DNA of 64,000 bases from Sagittula sp048553715 (GTDB lineage Bacteria; Pseudomonadota; Alphaproteobacteria; Rhodobacterales; Rhodobacteraceae): contig NZ_JBLZNC010000001.1 of assembly GCF_048553715.1 (NCBI RefSeq), positions 558,001 to 622,000 on the forward strand, given 5' to 3'. Numbering within the stretch: position 1 is the first letter of the stretch; each line of letters starts with the position of its first letter. The notes below the pieces were generated by a model. The model had not been told where the DNA came from and did no database searches. It was given only the letters and a program-made list of their open reading frames with translations. The position numbers and the translations under genes are program-made. Positions 36,508-44,787 of this stretch are shown piece after piece.

Positions 36508-36539
36508 AGGGCCGCCGGTTGAACCGCGCGGCCCTTTTT
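36508..36539 (+). terminator. Terminator after the FadL-like gene
   Basis: Stem AGGGCCGC / GCGGCCCT followed by TTTTC, 23 bp after the stop. Confidence 0.75.
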
Positions 36540-36619
36540 CATGCCTGTGTGAAAGCCGTTTGACGCCCCCTGCCCGCCCGCGTAACCCTGTGCGCAACAA
36601 GACTTAAAAGAGACCGGAC

Positions 36620-37477
36620 ATGCGCTATTCCACCGCCAAAGATTGGCTCAATGCCCCATCAAAACGCGTTGTTCTATTTGCCATGTCCGGGCTTGGCAAA
36701 ACCCATGTGTCGAATACGCTGCGGGCTTCTGGCGAATGGTTCCACTACTCGATCGATTACCGGATCGGCACGCGCTATATGGGCGAGTTTATCGCCGACA
36801 ATGCTAAGCGCGAGGCAATGAAGAACCCGTTTCTGCGTGAGCTGTTGATGTCGGATTCGATCTATATCGGATCCAATATCACCTTCGACAATCTCAGCCC
36901 CGTCTCGACCTATCTGGGCAAACCCGGAAATATTGACGCGGGCGGATTGGATATGGCGGAATATAAGCGGCGACAGGCACAATTCGAACGCGCCGAACGG
37001 CAAGCCTTGTTGGATACCCCTTACTTTATCGCCCGCGCACAGGATCTTTACCAATATCCGCATTTTGTCTGCGACACCGGTGGGTCCATTTGCGAATGGG
37101 TCGATCCCGAAGACCGCAATGATCCCATTATGACCACGCTGGCAAAGGATTCCCTGCTGGTCTGGATTCGCGGCTCTGACGCCCATACAGAAGAGCTCGT
37201 GCGCCGGTTCGACCGCGCCCCGAAACCTATGGCCTACCGTTCCGACTTTTTGGCACGTGCTTGGCGAGACTATCTCGACCAAACAGGTAGCCCCGAGGCC
37301 GAGGTGGATCCAGATGCCTTTATCCGTTGGACCTACGCGCAGGCGCTGGCGCATCGACAGCCCCTGTATGAGGCGATGGCTCACAATTGGGGAATCACGA
37401 TAGAAGCGGAAGATCTGGCCAAGGTTGGAGATGCCGATGACTTTGATGCTGTGATCGCCGAGGCGTTGCCCGCGTGA
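36620..37477 (+). CDS. P-loop ATPase-like protein, unknown function
   Basis: A 285-residue cytosolic protein with a Walker A-like loop FAMSGLGKTHVSN (about residues 20-32) and a later LLVWIRGSDAHTEELVRR strand-helix. No transmembrane segment. It starts MRYSTAKDWLN and ends in an acidic helix. In Rhodobacteraceae such proteins are called ATPase with no characterised function. It stands upstream of hemP and metA and has a terminator in front, so it is its own transcription unit. The lack of a clear Walker B means kinase or ATPase activity is inference. Confidence 0.72.
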   Translation: MRYSTAKDWLNAPSKRVVLFAMSGLGKTHVSNTLRASGEWFHYSIDYRIGTRYMGEFIADNAKREAMKNPFLRELLMSDSIYIGSNITFDNLSPVSTYLGKPGNIDAGGLDMAEYKRRQAQFERAERQALLDTPYFIARAQDLYQYPHFVCDTGGSICEWVDPEDRNDPIMTTLAKDSLLVWIRGSDAHTEELVRRFDRAPKPMAYRSDFLARAWRDYLDQTGSPEAEVDPDAFIRWTYAQALAHRQPLYEAMAHNWGITIEAEDLAKVGDADDFDAVIAEALPA

Positions 37478-37513
37478 TACTGCTAGGCCTTTGAATTTTA
37501 AGGCCAGGTAAAC

Positions 37514-37540
37514 TTGACAAAAATACTCTGCAAATATAAA
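37514..37540 (+). promoter_or_regulatory. Candidate promoter of hemP
   Basis: TTGACA (37514-37519), 15-base spacer, TATAAA (37535-37540), followed about 54 bp later by the hemP start. The spacer is slightly short. hemP genes are usually iron-regulated in this order, but I cannot prove an iron box. Confidence 0.4.
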
Positions 37541-37593
37541 ACGCGGAAAAACCCGTGCATGACGCACGTATTTCCTGCCGCGAGTGTAGAGTG

Positions 37594-37767
37594 ATGCCAA
37601 TGACCGCCCCGACCGACAACGCCCCCCAAATGATCGGCGCCGACGCTATTCCGCGCTACGATGCCAAAAGCCTGATTGCGGACGGCGTGAAGGCCGAAAT
37701 TGACCTGAACGGACAGATCTACACGCTGCGCATCACACGTGCGGGCAAGTTGATCCTGACGAAATAA
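37594..37767 (+). CDS. hemP: Hemin uptake protein HemP
   Basis: Small HemP-family protein of about 57 residues. The conserved part is DGVKAEIDLNGQIYTLRITRAGKLILTK, given here in two pieces: EIDLNGQIYTLRITR and AGKLILTK, a short beta hairpin with the YxLRxTRxGKLILTK signature. HemP is linked to haem import in many bacteria and may act as a regulator. Several starts are possible (GTG 37591, ATG 37594, ATG 37600). There is no hmu/bhu transport operon next to it here; the neighbours are a P-loop protein and metA. Confidence 0.8.
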   Translation: MPMTAPTDNAPQMIGADAIPRYDAKSLIADGVKAEIDLNGQIYTLRITRAGKLILTK

Positions 37768-37820
37768 AGCCGCTGCGGCGTCTCTGTGATGCCGCGCGCC
37801 CCTGTTCCCTGAAACGTGAC

Positions 37821-37839
37821 GGTCACCACACTTGTGACC
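37821..37839 (+). promoter_or_regulatory. Perfect hairpin in the metA leader
   Basis: GGTCAC-CACACTT-GTGACC, 52 bp before the metA ATG. A third overlapping half-site GTGAC stands immediately upstream, so alternative pairing is possible. It is not SAM-II. Protein operator or cis-RNA element cannot be decided. Confidence 0.35.
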
Positions 37840-37890
37840 CGACCTGCGGTGCCTTATTTGTCGCCGGGTTGGTAGTACAGGAACAGACAT

Positions 37891-38811
37891 ATGCCCATTC
37901 GCTTGCCCTCGGATCTCCCCGCCTTTGACGTGCTCACGCGCGAGGGCGTGATGGTCATGTCCGAAGAGCAAGCCGCCCGGCAGGATATCCGCCCCTTGCG
38001 GATCGGCTTGCTGAACCTGATGCCGAAAAAGATCCAGACGGAAAACCAATTTGCGCGTTTGATCGGGGCGACTCCCCTGCAAATCGATTTGCACCTCATC
38101 CGGATGTCGGAACATCAAACACGCAACACCTCGGCCGAGCATATGGAGGCGTTTTATCGCTCGTTCAGCGATGTCGAGGCGAGCGGCGAAAAGTTCGACG
38201 GACTGGTGATTACCGGCGCCCCTATTGAACATCTGCCGTTTGACGAGGTCACCTATTGGGACGAGCTCACGCGGGTCTTTGAGTGGACGCAAACCCATGT
38301 GCATTCCACGTTCGGCGTATGTTGGGGAGGAATGGCGATGATCAATTACTTCCACGGCGTCAAAAAACACCTATTGGATCATAAAGCCTTTGGTGCTGTG
38401 CGTCATGTGGTGCACAGCAATGGCTCGCCCTATTTGCGCGGGTTCTCTGACGATATGGTGATGCCTGTTTCGCGCTGGACCGAGATCCGTAGCGAAGAGG
38501 TCCGCGAGGCAGGCCTGCCGATTTTGATCGACAGCGATGAAACCGGGCCTGCTTTGGTCGAGGATCCGGCCCATCGTGCGCTATATATCTTTAATCATCT
38601 CGAATATGACAGCGGCACATTGAAAGAGGAATACGATCGCGACGTGGAAGCGGGCAAGCCGATCAACGTGCCCGCCAACTATTATCCCTCTGACGACCCG
38701 ACCCGTGCGCCGATGAACCGTTGGCGCAGCCATGCACATCTGCTGTATGGCAATTGGATCAATGAAATCTATCAGACGACACATTTTGATCTCGATGCAA
38801 TCGGCTCCTGA
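37891..38811 (+). CDS. metA: Homoserine O-acyltransferase MetA (predicted acetyl-CoA type)
   Basis: A 306-residue glutamine-amidotransferase-fold enzyme that activates homoserine for methionine synthesis. It starts MPIRLPSDLPAFDVL and has the catalytic Cys in FGVCWGGMAM and His near AVRHVV/FNHLEYD. The residue that selects the acyl donor (Gly in E. coli succinyltransferase, Glu in the acetyltransferase form) is Glu113 here, in the sequence GAPIEHLPFDEV. Acetyl-CoA use is therefore predicted. It stands after hemP, with a hairpin in its leader, and is followed within 17 bp by an alpha/beta hydrolase gene. Confidence 0.92.
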   Translation: MPIRLPSDLPAFDVLTREGVMVMSEEQAARQDIRPLRIGLLNLMPKKIQTENQFARLIGATPLQIDLHLIRMSEHQTRNTSAEHMEAFYRSFSDVEASGEKFDGLVITGAPIEHLPFDEVTYWDELTRVFEWTQTHVHSTFGVCWGGMAMINYFHGVKKHLLDHKAFGAVRHVVHSNGSPYLRGFSDDMVMPVSRWTEIRSEEVREAGLPILIDSDETGPALVEDPAHRALYIFNHLEYDSGTLKEEYDRDVEAGKPINVPANYYPSDDPTRAPMNRWRSHAHLLYGNWINEIYQTTHFDLDAIGS

Positions 38812-38827
38812 GGTCCTATAGCGCATC

Positions 38828-39760
38828 ATGTGGGGCACTATCGGCATAGTCGCCATCGGCGCTTGGGGCTTGAGCCATCTGAAAGCCGCGTACCGCGAAC
38901 GTGCAGCAAAGGCCGCATTTCCGCCTGAAGGTGACTTCGTAGAAGTCGATGGAACCCGCGTCCATTATGTGACACGTGGCACTGGTCCGGATGTTGTCCT
39001 AATCCACGGCATGTCTGGTAACCTTCGTGACATGACATTCTCTCTGATGGATCGGTTGGCCGAGCGTTACAGGGTGACCGCTTTTGACCGCCCGGGTATG
39101 GGTTACACCGCGCGTACCTCAAAAGCGGGCGAAACCCTGACGGAACAGGCTCACCTGCTGGCCAAGGCTTCGGCAAAGCTTGGCTTGGTGGAACCAATCC
39201 TGATGGGACAAAGCTACGGCGGCAGCGTTGCGCTGGCATGGGGCGTCCATAACCCAGATCACATAGGCGGCCTGGTACTCACCGCCAGCCCATCACATCC
39301 GTGGGACGGTGGGATGTCATTGCTTTACCGAATAAATTCACACCCACTGCTCGCGCATATTGCCATCCCCTTCGAAAGCGCTTGGGTCTCTCACAGATAC
39401 ATCGACAAAGCGATTGCCGGTGTTTTCGCCCCCCAACCAATGCCCAAGGGCTACAACGCCCACCTCGGTGCAGCCCTTACCATTCGTCGCAGTGCGCTGC
39501 GCGCAAACGCGATGCACCGAGCGGGTTTGCTCGCCCAAATTCAACACTTGGTTCCTTTGTACGACCAGCTCACCATGCCCATCGAAATCATACACGGAAC
39601 AGCAGACCAGACAGTGCCTGCCGAAATACACACGACCCCATTGGCTGCGCGTCTTCCTAATGCGCATGTGACTCTTCTGGACGGTATTGGTCATATGCCG
39701 CATCATTGTTCAGAAGATGCCGTTCTTAAAGCGGTGGACCGAGTTCACCAACGTAAATGA
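38828..39760 (+). CDS. Alpha/beta hydrolase
   Basis: A 310-residue hydrolase with an N-terminal hydrophobic segment (WGTIGIVAIGAWGLSHL) that may anchor it in the membrane. Motifs: oxyanion region LIHGMSGNLRDM, nucleophile elbow GQSYGGSVA, acid HGTADQTVP and His in GIGHMPHH. The substrate is unknown. From about residue 155 onward the base composition drops below that of the neighbours. It follows metA by 17 bp but is unlikely to be functionally linked. Confidence 0.85.
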   Translation: MWGTIGIVAIGAWGLSHLKAAYRERAAKAAFPPEGDFVEVDGTRVHYVTRGTGPDVVLIHGMSGNLRDMTFSLMDRLAERYRVTAFDRPGMGYTARTSKAGETLTEQAHLLAKASAKLGLVEPILMGQSYGGSVALAWGVHNPDHIGGLVLTASPSHPWDGGMSLLYRINSHPLLAHIAIPFESAWVSHRYIDKAIAGVFAPQPMPKGYNAHLGAALTIRRSALRANAMHRAGLLAQIQHLVPLYDQLTMPIEIIHGTADQTVPAEIHTTPLAARLPNAHVTLLDGIGHMPHHCSEDAVLKAVDRVHQRK

Positions 39761-39818
39761 CCAGTTTGCCAAGCCTTGGTGCCGCGGTCATAGTAACCGC
39801 AAACAAGGAACGGAAATC

Positions 39819-40694
39819 ATGCCCGAAGCTCTCCCATTCGATGGTGCTATTTCAAAATATGCCGAAAATGATGCGCCGAAAGACGTCAGGAATGCCTTAA
39901 ATAAGGCAAAAAAGTCTGAGATCCTAGACGAAAGCTATCCTTACAAAACCGAGCTTTCTCGCAAAATCTATGAGGACGAATTAGAAGATCTACAGGTCGA
40001 ACTGGTAAAAATGCAAGCTTGGGCCAAACGAACCGGGCAGCGGATCGCAATAGTGTTCGAAGGGCGCGACGCTGCTGGCAAGGGCGGTACGATCAAGCGC
40101 TTTAGAATGAACCTGAACCCACGCGGCGCCCGCGTCGTCGCCTTGCCCAAACCCAACGATCGAGAAGCAACACAGTGGTATTTCCAAAGATACGTCGAGC
40201 ACCTTCCAGCCGCAGGTGAAATCGTTTTTTTCGACCGCTCTTGGTATAATCGGGCGGTTGTAGAACACGTGTTTGGGTTCTGTACCGGCGATCAGCGGGA
40301 ACACTTTTTTGCGCAAGTTCCAAGTTTTGAAAGCTTGTTAGTCCAAGATGGAATCCACCTTTTCAAGTTTTGGCTTAATGTCGGACGGGCTGAGCAACTA
40401 CAACGTTTTCTAAAACGGGAAAAGGATCCGCTGAAGCAATGGAAGCTCAGCCAGATTGATGTTGAGGGCCTATCGCGGTGGGATCAATACTCTGAAGCGA
40501 TCGCGGAAACTTTGAAACGCACGCATACCTCCACCGCTCCATGGACCATTGTCAGGTCAGATGATAAGAAAAGGGCGCGATTGGCAGCGATCCGTCATGT
40601 CCTTAACCGGCTGGACTACGACGATAAGAAGTCCGCCTCTATCAGTAAACCGGATGGTAAAATTGCCGGCGGACCGGATATTTGGATATCTTGA
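39819..40694 (+). CDS. ppk2: Polyphosphate kinase 2 (class I PPK2)
   Basis: A 291-residue protein of the PPK2 family that moves phosphate between polyphosphate and nucleoside di/triphosphates. Walker A GRDAAGKGGTIKR, the DRSWYNRA motif (Walker B/lid region), and the conserved stretch KDPLKQWKLSQID are present. Start at ATG 39819 after AAGGAACG; the longer open frame overlaps the hydrolase stop. Base composition is clearly AT-richer than genes on either side. Linked to a TetR regulator 52 bp downstream. Confidence 0.92.
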   Translation: MPEALPFDGAISKYAENDAPKDVRNALNKAKKSEILDESYPYKTELSRKIYEDELEDLQVELVKMQAWAKRTGQRIAIVFEGRDAAGKGGTIKRFRMNLNPRGARVVALPKPNDREATQWYFQRYVEHLPAAGEIVFFDRSWYNRAVVEHVFGFCTGDQREHFFAQVPSFESLLVQDGIHLFKFWLNVGRAEQLQRFLKREKDPLKQWKLSQIDVEGLSRWDQYSEAIAETLKRTHTSTAPWTIVRSDDKKRARLAAIRHVLNRLDYDDKKSASISKPDGKIAGGPDIWIS

Positions 40695-40746
40695 TTTCTG
40701 CTCCTATCATTGCCCTCCTTAAATGTACTCAGCCAGACGGGATGAA

Positions 40747-41361
40747 ATGGTAAAACGCGGCTATCACCACGGAAACCTGAGGCAAGCCTTAATCGAGGCT
40801 GCATTGGTTTTGATTGAAGCTAAGGGACCGACTGGTTTCTCTTTATCTGAAGCAGCAAAACACGCCGGTGTAACACCCGCTGCCGTGTATCGACATTTCG
40901 CAGGGCGCGAAGACTTAATCGCTGCGACTGCCTTGCAAGGATACGGCATATTCTTTGATGTCATGCAACATGCATCCCAAGATGGCCACCTTTCTGATTT
41001 GGCTGCCTTTGAGGCGTGCGGGCGTGCATATCTTGACTTTGCCCAGAAGTTTCCGGGCCACTACATTGCGATGTTTGAGTCCGGAATTTCCGTCAATTAT
41101 TCGCCAGAGCTCGCTCTTGCATCTTCAAACGCCAACGCCATCCTCGAGAATGCAGCGGAACGGCTATCGCGTCACATTCCTATGGAAAAGCGTCCACCTG
41201 CATCGATGTTTTCGGCACACATCTGGGCTCTTTCTCACGGTGTGGTGGAATTGTTTGCGCGAAATTCACCCGGCACTCAATCCCCCTACGCGCCCGAAGA
41301 CCTTTTAGAGACCGGAATTGGTATATATCTAAGAGGGCTAGGCCTGATAGAGATCGATTAA
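40747..41361 (+). CDS. TetR/AcrR-family transcriptional regulator
   Basis: A 204-residue repressor-type protein. N-terminal HTH with GFSLSEAAKHAGVTPAAVYRHFAGREDLIAA (quoted in parts: SLSEAAKHAGVTPAAVYRHF) and a larger helical ligand domain. In Rhodobacteraceae similar genes adjoin ppk2 or phasin genes. Start preferred at ATG 40747; ATG 40723 adds eight residues. The target is unknown; adjacency suggests control of ppk2 or itself. Confidence 0.85.
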   Translation: MVKRGYHHGNLRQALIEAALVLIEAKGPTGFSLSEAAKHAGVTPAAVYRHFAGREDLIAATALQGYGIFFDVMQHASQDGHLSDLAAFEACGRAYLDFAQKFPGHYIAMFESGISVNYSPELALASSNANAILENAAERLSRHIPMEKRPPASMFSAHIWALSHGVVELFARNSPGTQSPYAPEDLLETGIGIYLRGLGLIEID

Positions 41362-41365
41362 CGTG

Positions 41366-42508
41366 TTAGTGCTTTGCGATTGCAGAAGTGATTACTTTTT
41401 CCAGCTGCTCTAGAAGAAGCCCATTGTCGAACTTTTCCTCCGCCACAGAACGGGCCCGCTTTGCCATTTCAGTGATCTCGCCCTGCGGCAAAGTCAAAGC
41501 TTTACGCAAAGCCGCAGCAAACTCCATTTCATCATACTCGTCTACAAGATACCCAGTCGCACCCTCTTCGATTGCCTCCGGAATTCCCGCATGTCGCGTA
41601 GATACCGTTACACATCCCGATGCCATGGCCTCTTGGATTGCCGTAGGTAAACCTTCGGTATTTCCGTTTGCAGCTGTAACGGAATGTTGAAGATAGATTT
41701 CTGACTTTTGCAAATATGAGCGCACTTGAGCGTGTGGCAACGCGCCTAGAAATTGGACTTTCTTAGGAATTCCAAGCTGCGAAACAAAGTCCTGAGCAGC
41801 AGGCAGCAATGCTCCATCCCCAATCATAGTAAGATGTGCGTGGGGAATATTTTGGGTAGCTTTTGCGAAAGCTCTTATTGTCAGAAGTGGGTGCTTTTTC
41901 TCGACGAACCGACCGATGAATACAACCGATCCTCTTGTCTTCTCAGCAGGATAAAACCTACGGACATCTACGCCCGACGGAATGACGTGACTGTTTTCAT
42001 GTCGAACGCCAACAGAGGCTAAGTTGTCCAAAAGAAATTGAGAAACTGCAAAAACGCCATCCAATTGGGGTGTCATTTTGCGATACGCGCGTTGAACATG
42101 AGCATGCCTAATACGCGAGGAAGCATCAGAGCCACGGAAGTAACAGAACATCGGCAATCCGGCCTCTGCCGCGATAGGCGCAATCGACACGCCTTGAGGG
42201 CCAAACTCCGCAAGAACAAATTCTGTGCCGTGGTCCTTCCAGAATTTCAGCAACGCTGCCTTTTCAGCACCGTAGGGAATGGTTTTCGACCCGTATTGTG
42301 CATAATGCTTGAGGTCATAGAGTTTACTCGCCACCGATCGCCGTTGCCTGAACTGCTGCAACCCCAGTATAGGGCGTTCGCCGGTAGTGTTCTCACATTT
42401 GTGGGTGGCAACGACAGAGGTGTGTCCACCGAACAAATGCTCGATATGGCGATTTACAAATGTCTGTCCGGGAGAGGGGTAGTTTTCTACGATGATACAG
42501 GCACGCAT
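41366..42508 (-). CDS. Glycosyltransferase family 4 (GT-B)
   Basis: A 380-residue GT-B transferase from ATG 42508 (MRACIIVENYPSPGQTF). The donor-binding half has VVFIGRFVEKKHPLLTIRAF and the GT4 E-x7-E signature in GLPTAIQEAMASGCVTV...IPEAIEEG. It probably transfers sugar from a nucleotide sugar to a lipid- or protein-linked glycan. Its start is separated by one base from the stop of the upstream gene 42510-43448, so the two are an operon. AT-richer than the flanking chromosome. Confidence 0.85.
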   Translation of the reverse strand: MRACIIVENYPSPGQTFVNRHIEHLFGGHTSVVATHKCENTTGERPILGLQQFRQRRSVASKLYDLKHYAQYGSKTIPYGAEKAALLKFWKDHGTEFVLAEFGPQGVSIAPIAAEAGLPMFCYFRGSDASSRIRHAHVQRAYRKMTPQLDGVFAVSQFLLDNLASVGVRHENSHVIPSGVDVRRFYPAEKTRGSVVFIGRFVEKKHPLLTIRAFAKATQNIPHAHLTMIGDGALLPAAQDFVSQLGIPKKVQFLGALPHAQVRSYLQKSEIYLQHSVTAANGNTEGLPTAIQEAMASGCVTVSTRHAGIPEAIEEGATGYLVDEYDEMEFAAALRKALTLPQGEITEMAKRARSVAEEKFDNGLLLEQLEKVITSAIAKH

Positions 42509-42509
42509 A

Positions 42510-43448
42510 TCAAACTCTCCGATCTTGTAATTCAGCAACAATATCTACGAGCTGAAGTGCGATGACCTCGGGGTGGCTTTTAGCTGCCATGGATCTCATA
42601 CGGTCTTTTGCAAAAGACCAGACAGGCCCCATGAATTCGTCCCGCGCCCGCAAGCAAACTTCGGTCGGATTTCCATCATCCAAACAAAAATAGGGGTAAT
42701 CTTCCCCAAGGAAATGTGCCGCGTCATTGGTGGACTTTTGGGTAAGAATAACTGCCCCCAACGCTGCAGCGGTGAAACCCTTCACAAACGGTTTGCTGGA
42801 GGCAGCTTCGAAGTCACGATCTTTTCGTATCGCGTAGTGAAAATTATACGTCGGCAGGGCTGCAAGCACGTCAGAAAACTGTTCAGTCGTCCGTGCTTCG
42901 AAAACGTCCATCGGGAATATGCTTTGATCCGGCAAAACAGTATTGCGAACGTCGCCGACGTAAACGGGACGGAATACTTCGTGTTGCGCACTGGTGTTTT
43001 GGAATATCCGCACGTCGGCAGCATGCAACAATAACCGGCTATTATCCGCCATCGTCGGGTTTGACGAAAATTCGTCGAGTTGCCCGTATGAACACGCCAG
43101 ATGCAAATCCGCACCGCTTGTACGACGTGTAGTGATCGGTTCATCCACATGGTCGAAACAGACCCCACGACACTTCCATCGTAAAATACCGAGCGCCGGT
43201 GACGAAATGGATTGGACTGCCTTTTTCGAAAGGATGTAGACGGCATCCGAATCCGCGTTAAATGCCCATCGTTCCTGAGCTGCCATGCCGCCTTTGCGTG
43301 ATGGGAGTTCGGATAGGTCGGCCGAGATACGATCCGACACAAAGCGATCTCCAATCTGCTTCATTTGAAGTGTCCGCATCGCGGAGCTTCCGAGATTCAG
43401 TTTACCGCTTGCATAAACAAACACGACTTTGGGAATGCGAGGCGCCAA
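42510..43448 (-). CDS. Unrecognised protein upstream of the GT4 gene, possibly glycan-related
   Basis: A 312-residue soluble protein starting MAPRIPKVVFVYASGKLNLGSS. It has alternating strand/helix character and the segment KPFVKGFTAAALGAVILTQKS near the C-terminus, which resembles the donor-site part of GT-B transferases and sugar-acting proteins; I do not recognise a family. It is coupled to the GT4 gene, shares its low GC content and follows the rpsI terminator, so it starts a two-gene operon of likely surface-glycan function. Confidence 0.6.
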   Translation of the reverse strand: MAPRIPKVVFVYASGKLNLGSSAMRTLQMKQIGDRFVSDRISADLSELPSRKGGMAAQERWAFNADSDAVYILSKKAVQSISSPALGILRWKCRGVCFDHVDEPITTRRTSGADLHLACSYGQLDEFSSNPTMADNSRLLLHAADVRIFQNTSAQHEVFRPVYVGDVRNTVLPDQSIFPMDVFEARTTEQFSDVLAALPTYNFHYAIRKDRDFEAASSKPFVKGFTAAALGAVILTQKSTNDAAHFLGEDYPYFCLDDGNPTEVCLRARDEFMGPVWSFAKDRMRSMAAKSHPEVIALQLVDIVAELQDRRV

Positions 43449-43471
43449 TGGAACACCGTTTTCTATAGAAA

Positions 43472-43498
43472 ATGCGCGCCAACAAGGTTGGCGCGCAT
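43472..43498 (-). terminator. Terminator after rplM-rpsI
   Basis: Perfect 12-bp stem ATGCGCGCCAAC-AAG-GTTGGCGCGCAT, followed on the minus strand by TTTTC, 18 bp past the rpsI stop. Confidence 0.85.
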
Positions 43499-43516
43499 AA
43501 AACGATTTCGCAAGAA

Positions 43517-44014
43517 TTAGCGCTTCGAGAACTGGAAGGAACGACGCGCTTTACGCTTACCGAACTTCTTACGTTCAACAACACGCGAGTCGCGCGTCAG
43601 GAAGCCAGCGGCTTTCAGTGCACCGCGCAGCTCGGGGTTGTACAGCTGCAGCGCTTTGGAGATGCCGTGCTTGACCGCGCCGGCCTGACCGGTGAGGCCA
43701 CCGCCCTTTACGGTTGCGTAAACGTCGAATTCACCTTCGACACCAGCAACCTGGAAGGGCTGACGCAGGATGAGCTGCAGAACGGGACGCGCGAAATACT
43801 TGTCCTGATCCTTGCCGTTCACCACGACCTTGCCGGAACCCGGCTTGATCCAGACGCGTGCGACAGCGTCTTTACGCTTGCCGGTCGCATAGGAGCGGCC
43901 CAGCTCGTCACGAACGGGCTCACGGGGGGCCAGTTCTTCTGCACCTTGCACACCGCCGATATCGTCGGTCACGGCCTTTGCGAGGTCATCAAGGGAGTTG
44001 ATTTGATCAGCCAT
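43517..44014 (-). CDS. rpsI: 30S ribosomal protein S9
   Basis: A 165-residue S9 with the C-terminal universal tail (LTRDSRVVERKKFGKRKARR then SFQFSKR), whose last residues reach the P-site. The N-terminal extension (about 35 residues before YATGKRKDAVARVWI) is acidic and common in alphaproteobacteria. It follows rplM by 2 bp in the universal L13-S9 operon. Confidence 0.97.
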   Translation of the reverse strand: MADQINSLDDLAKAVTDDIGGVQGAEELAPREPVRDELGRSYATGKRKDAVARVWIKPGSGKVVVNGKDQDKYFARPVLQLILRQPFQVAGVEGEFDVYATVKGGGLTGQAGAVKHGISKALQLYNPELRGALKAAGFLTRDSRVVERKKFGKRKARRSFQFSKR

Positions 44015-44016
44015 GA

Positions 44017-44475
44017 TTACACCCGGGTGTTCTTGGAGTTCTTGGATTTCACGTCCAGAACTTCGGGGTTCTGGGCTTCATGCGGGTGATCCGCCGAAGC
44101 ATAAATACGCAGGTTTGTCAGTTGCTTGCGCGACAGGCGGTTGCCCGGCAGCATACGCTTGACCGCTTGGAACACGACCCGTTCGGGGTGCGCGCCATCA
44201 AGGATCTGCTGCTTGGTGCGGGATTTGATCCCACCCGGGTGGCCGGTGTGCCAGTAGAAGTTTTCTTCGCGCTTCTTGCCCGTCAGCTGGACCTTGTCGG
44301 CGTTAACAACGATAACGTTGTCGCCCATGTCCATGTGGGGGGTGAAGGACGGCTTGTGCTTGCCGCGCAGACGCATGGCAATGATCGAGGCGAGACGACC
44401 CAGCACGACGCCCTCGGCGTCGACCACGATCCACTTCTTCTCGATGTCTGCCGGAGTTGCAGAGAAGGTTTTCAT
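44017..44475 (-). CDS. rplM: 50S ribosomal protein L13
   Basis: A 152-residue L13 from ATG 44475 (MKTFSATPADIEKKW) with the motifs VVLGRLASIIAMRLRGKHKP and GDNVIVVNADKVQLTGKK. The longer open frame upstream runs through the promoter and is ignored. A clear sigma-70 promoter lies 90 bp upstream, with a leader containing a GAGCCG/CGGCTC hairpin. Confidence 0.97.
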   Translation of the reverse strand: MKTFSATPADIEKKWIVVDAEGVVLGRLASIIAMRLRGKHKPSFTPHMDMGDNVIVVNADKVQLTGKKREENFYWHTGHPGGIKSRTKQQILDGAHPERVVFQAVKRMLPGNRLSRKQLTNLRIYASADHPHEAQNPEVLDVKSKNSKNTRV

Positions 44476-44787
44476 GTTACAGTCCAGTATCTGTGGCCGA
44501 AAAATCCGACCGGTCCGATAGAGAAGAGCCGAGGTTTCCCCCGGCTCGAAATTCGATGGGCGGGTTATATACATCATCGCGCCCCAGTCAACAGGCCAAT
44601 ATCGCAAAGTATTAAACAATATCAATTGCTTACAATTAAGGTATTTAAATACCCCACTTAAGCAGCCAGTTTCGCACTCTCTTTCACCGGTGCGAGGACA
44701 GGTCATTGAATTTTCCCGCATAGCGTGACGTCATACTATGCCTGCCCGGATTTGTTGTGGTTTGCTTATCAGGGAGAGGAGACCGCC
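44476..44787. other. Divergent intergenic region rplM / enoyl-CoA hydratase
   Basis: 312 bases with no gene. It contains the rplM promoter and leader, an AT-rich middle with a perfect 14-bp palindrome GGTATTTAAATACC at 44640-44653, and the ribosome site GGGAGAGGAG of the hydratase gene. No promoter consensus is obvious for the rightward gene. Confidence 0.6.
44564..44591 (-). promoter_or_regulatory. Sigma-70 promoter of rplM-rpsI
   Basis: On the minus strand TTGACT (44591-44586), 16-base spacer, TATAAC (44569-44564), about 90 bp before the rplM ATG. The leader carries a GAGCCG...CGGCTC hairpin (44526-44547) that might serve autoregulation by L13. Confidence 0.65.

Noticed and set aside
37821..37839. 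SAM/SAH or SAM-II riboswitch before metA
   Set aside because: The GGTCAC/GTGACC stem recalls the SAM/SAH motif, but the loop is 7 bases, lacks the conserved core and the downstream pseudoknot strand; the SAM-II core is absent.
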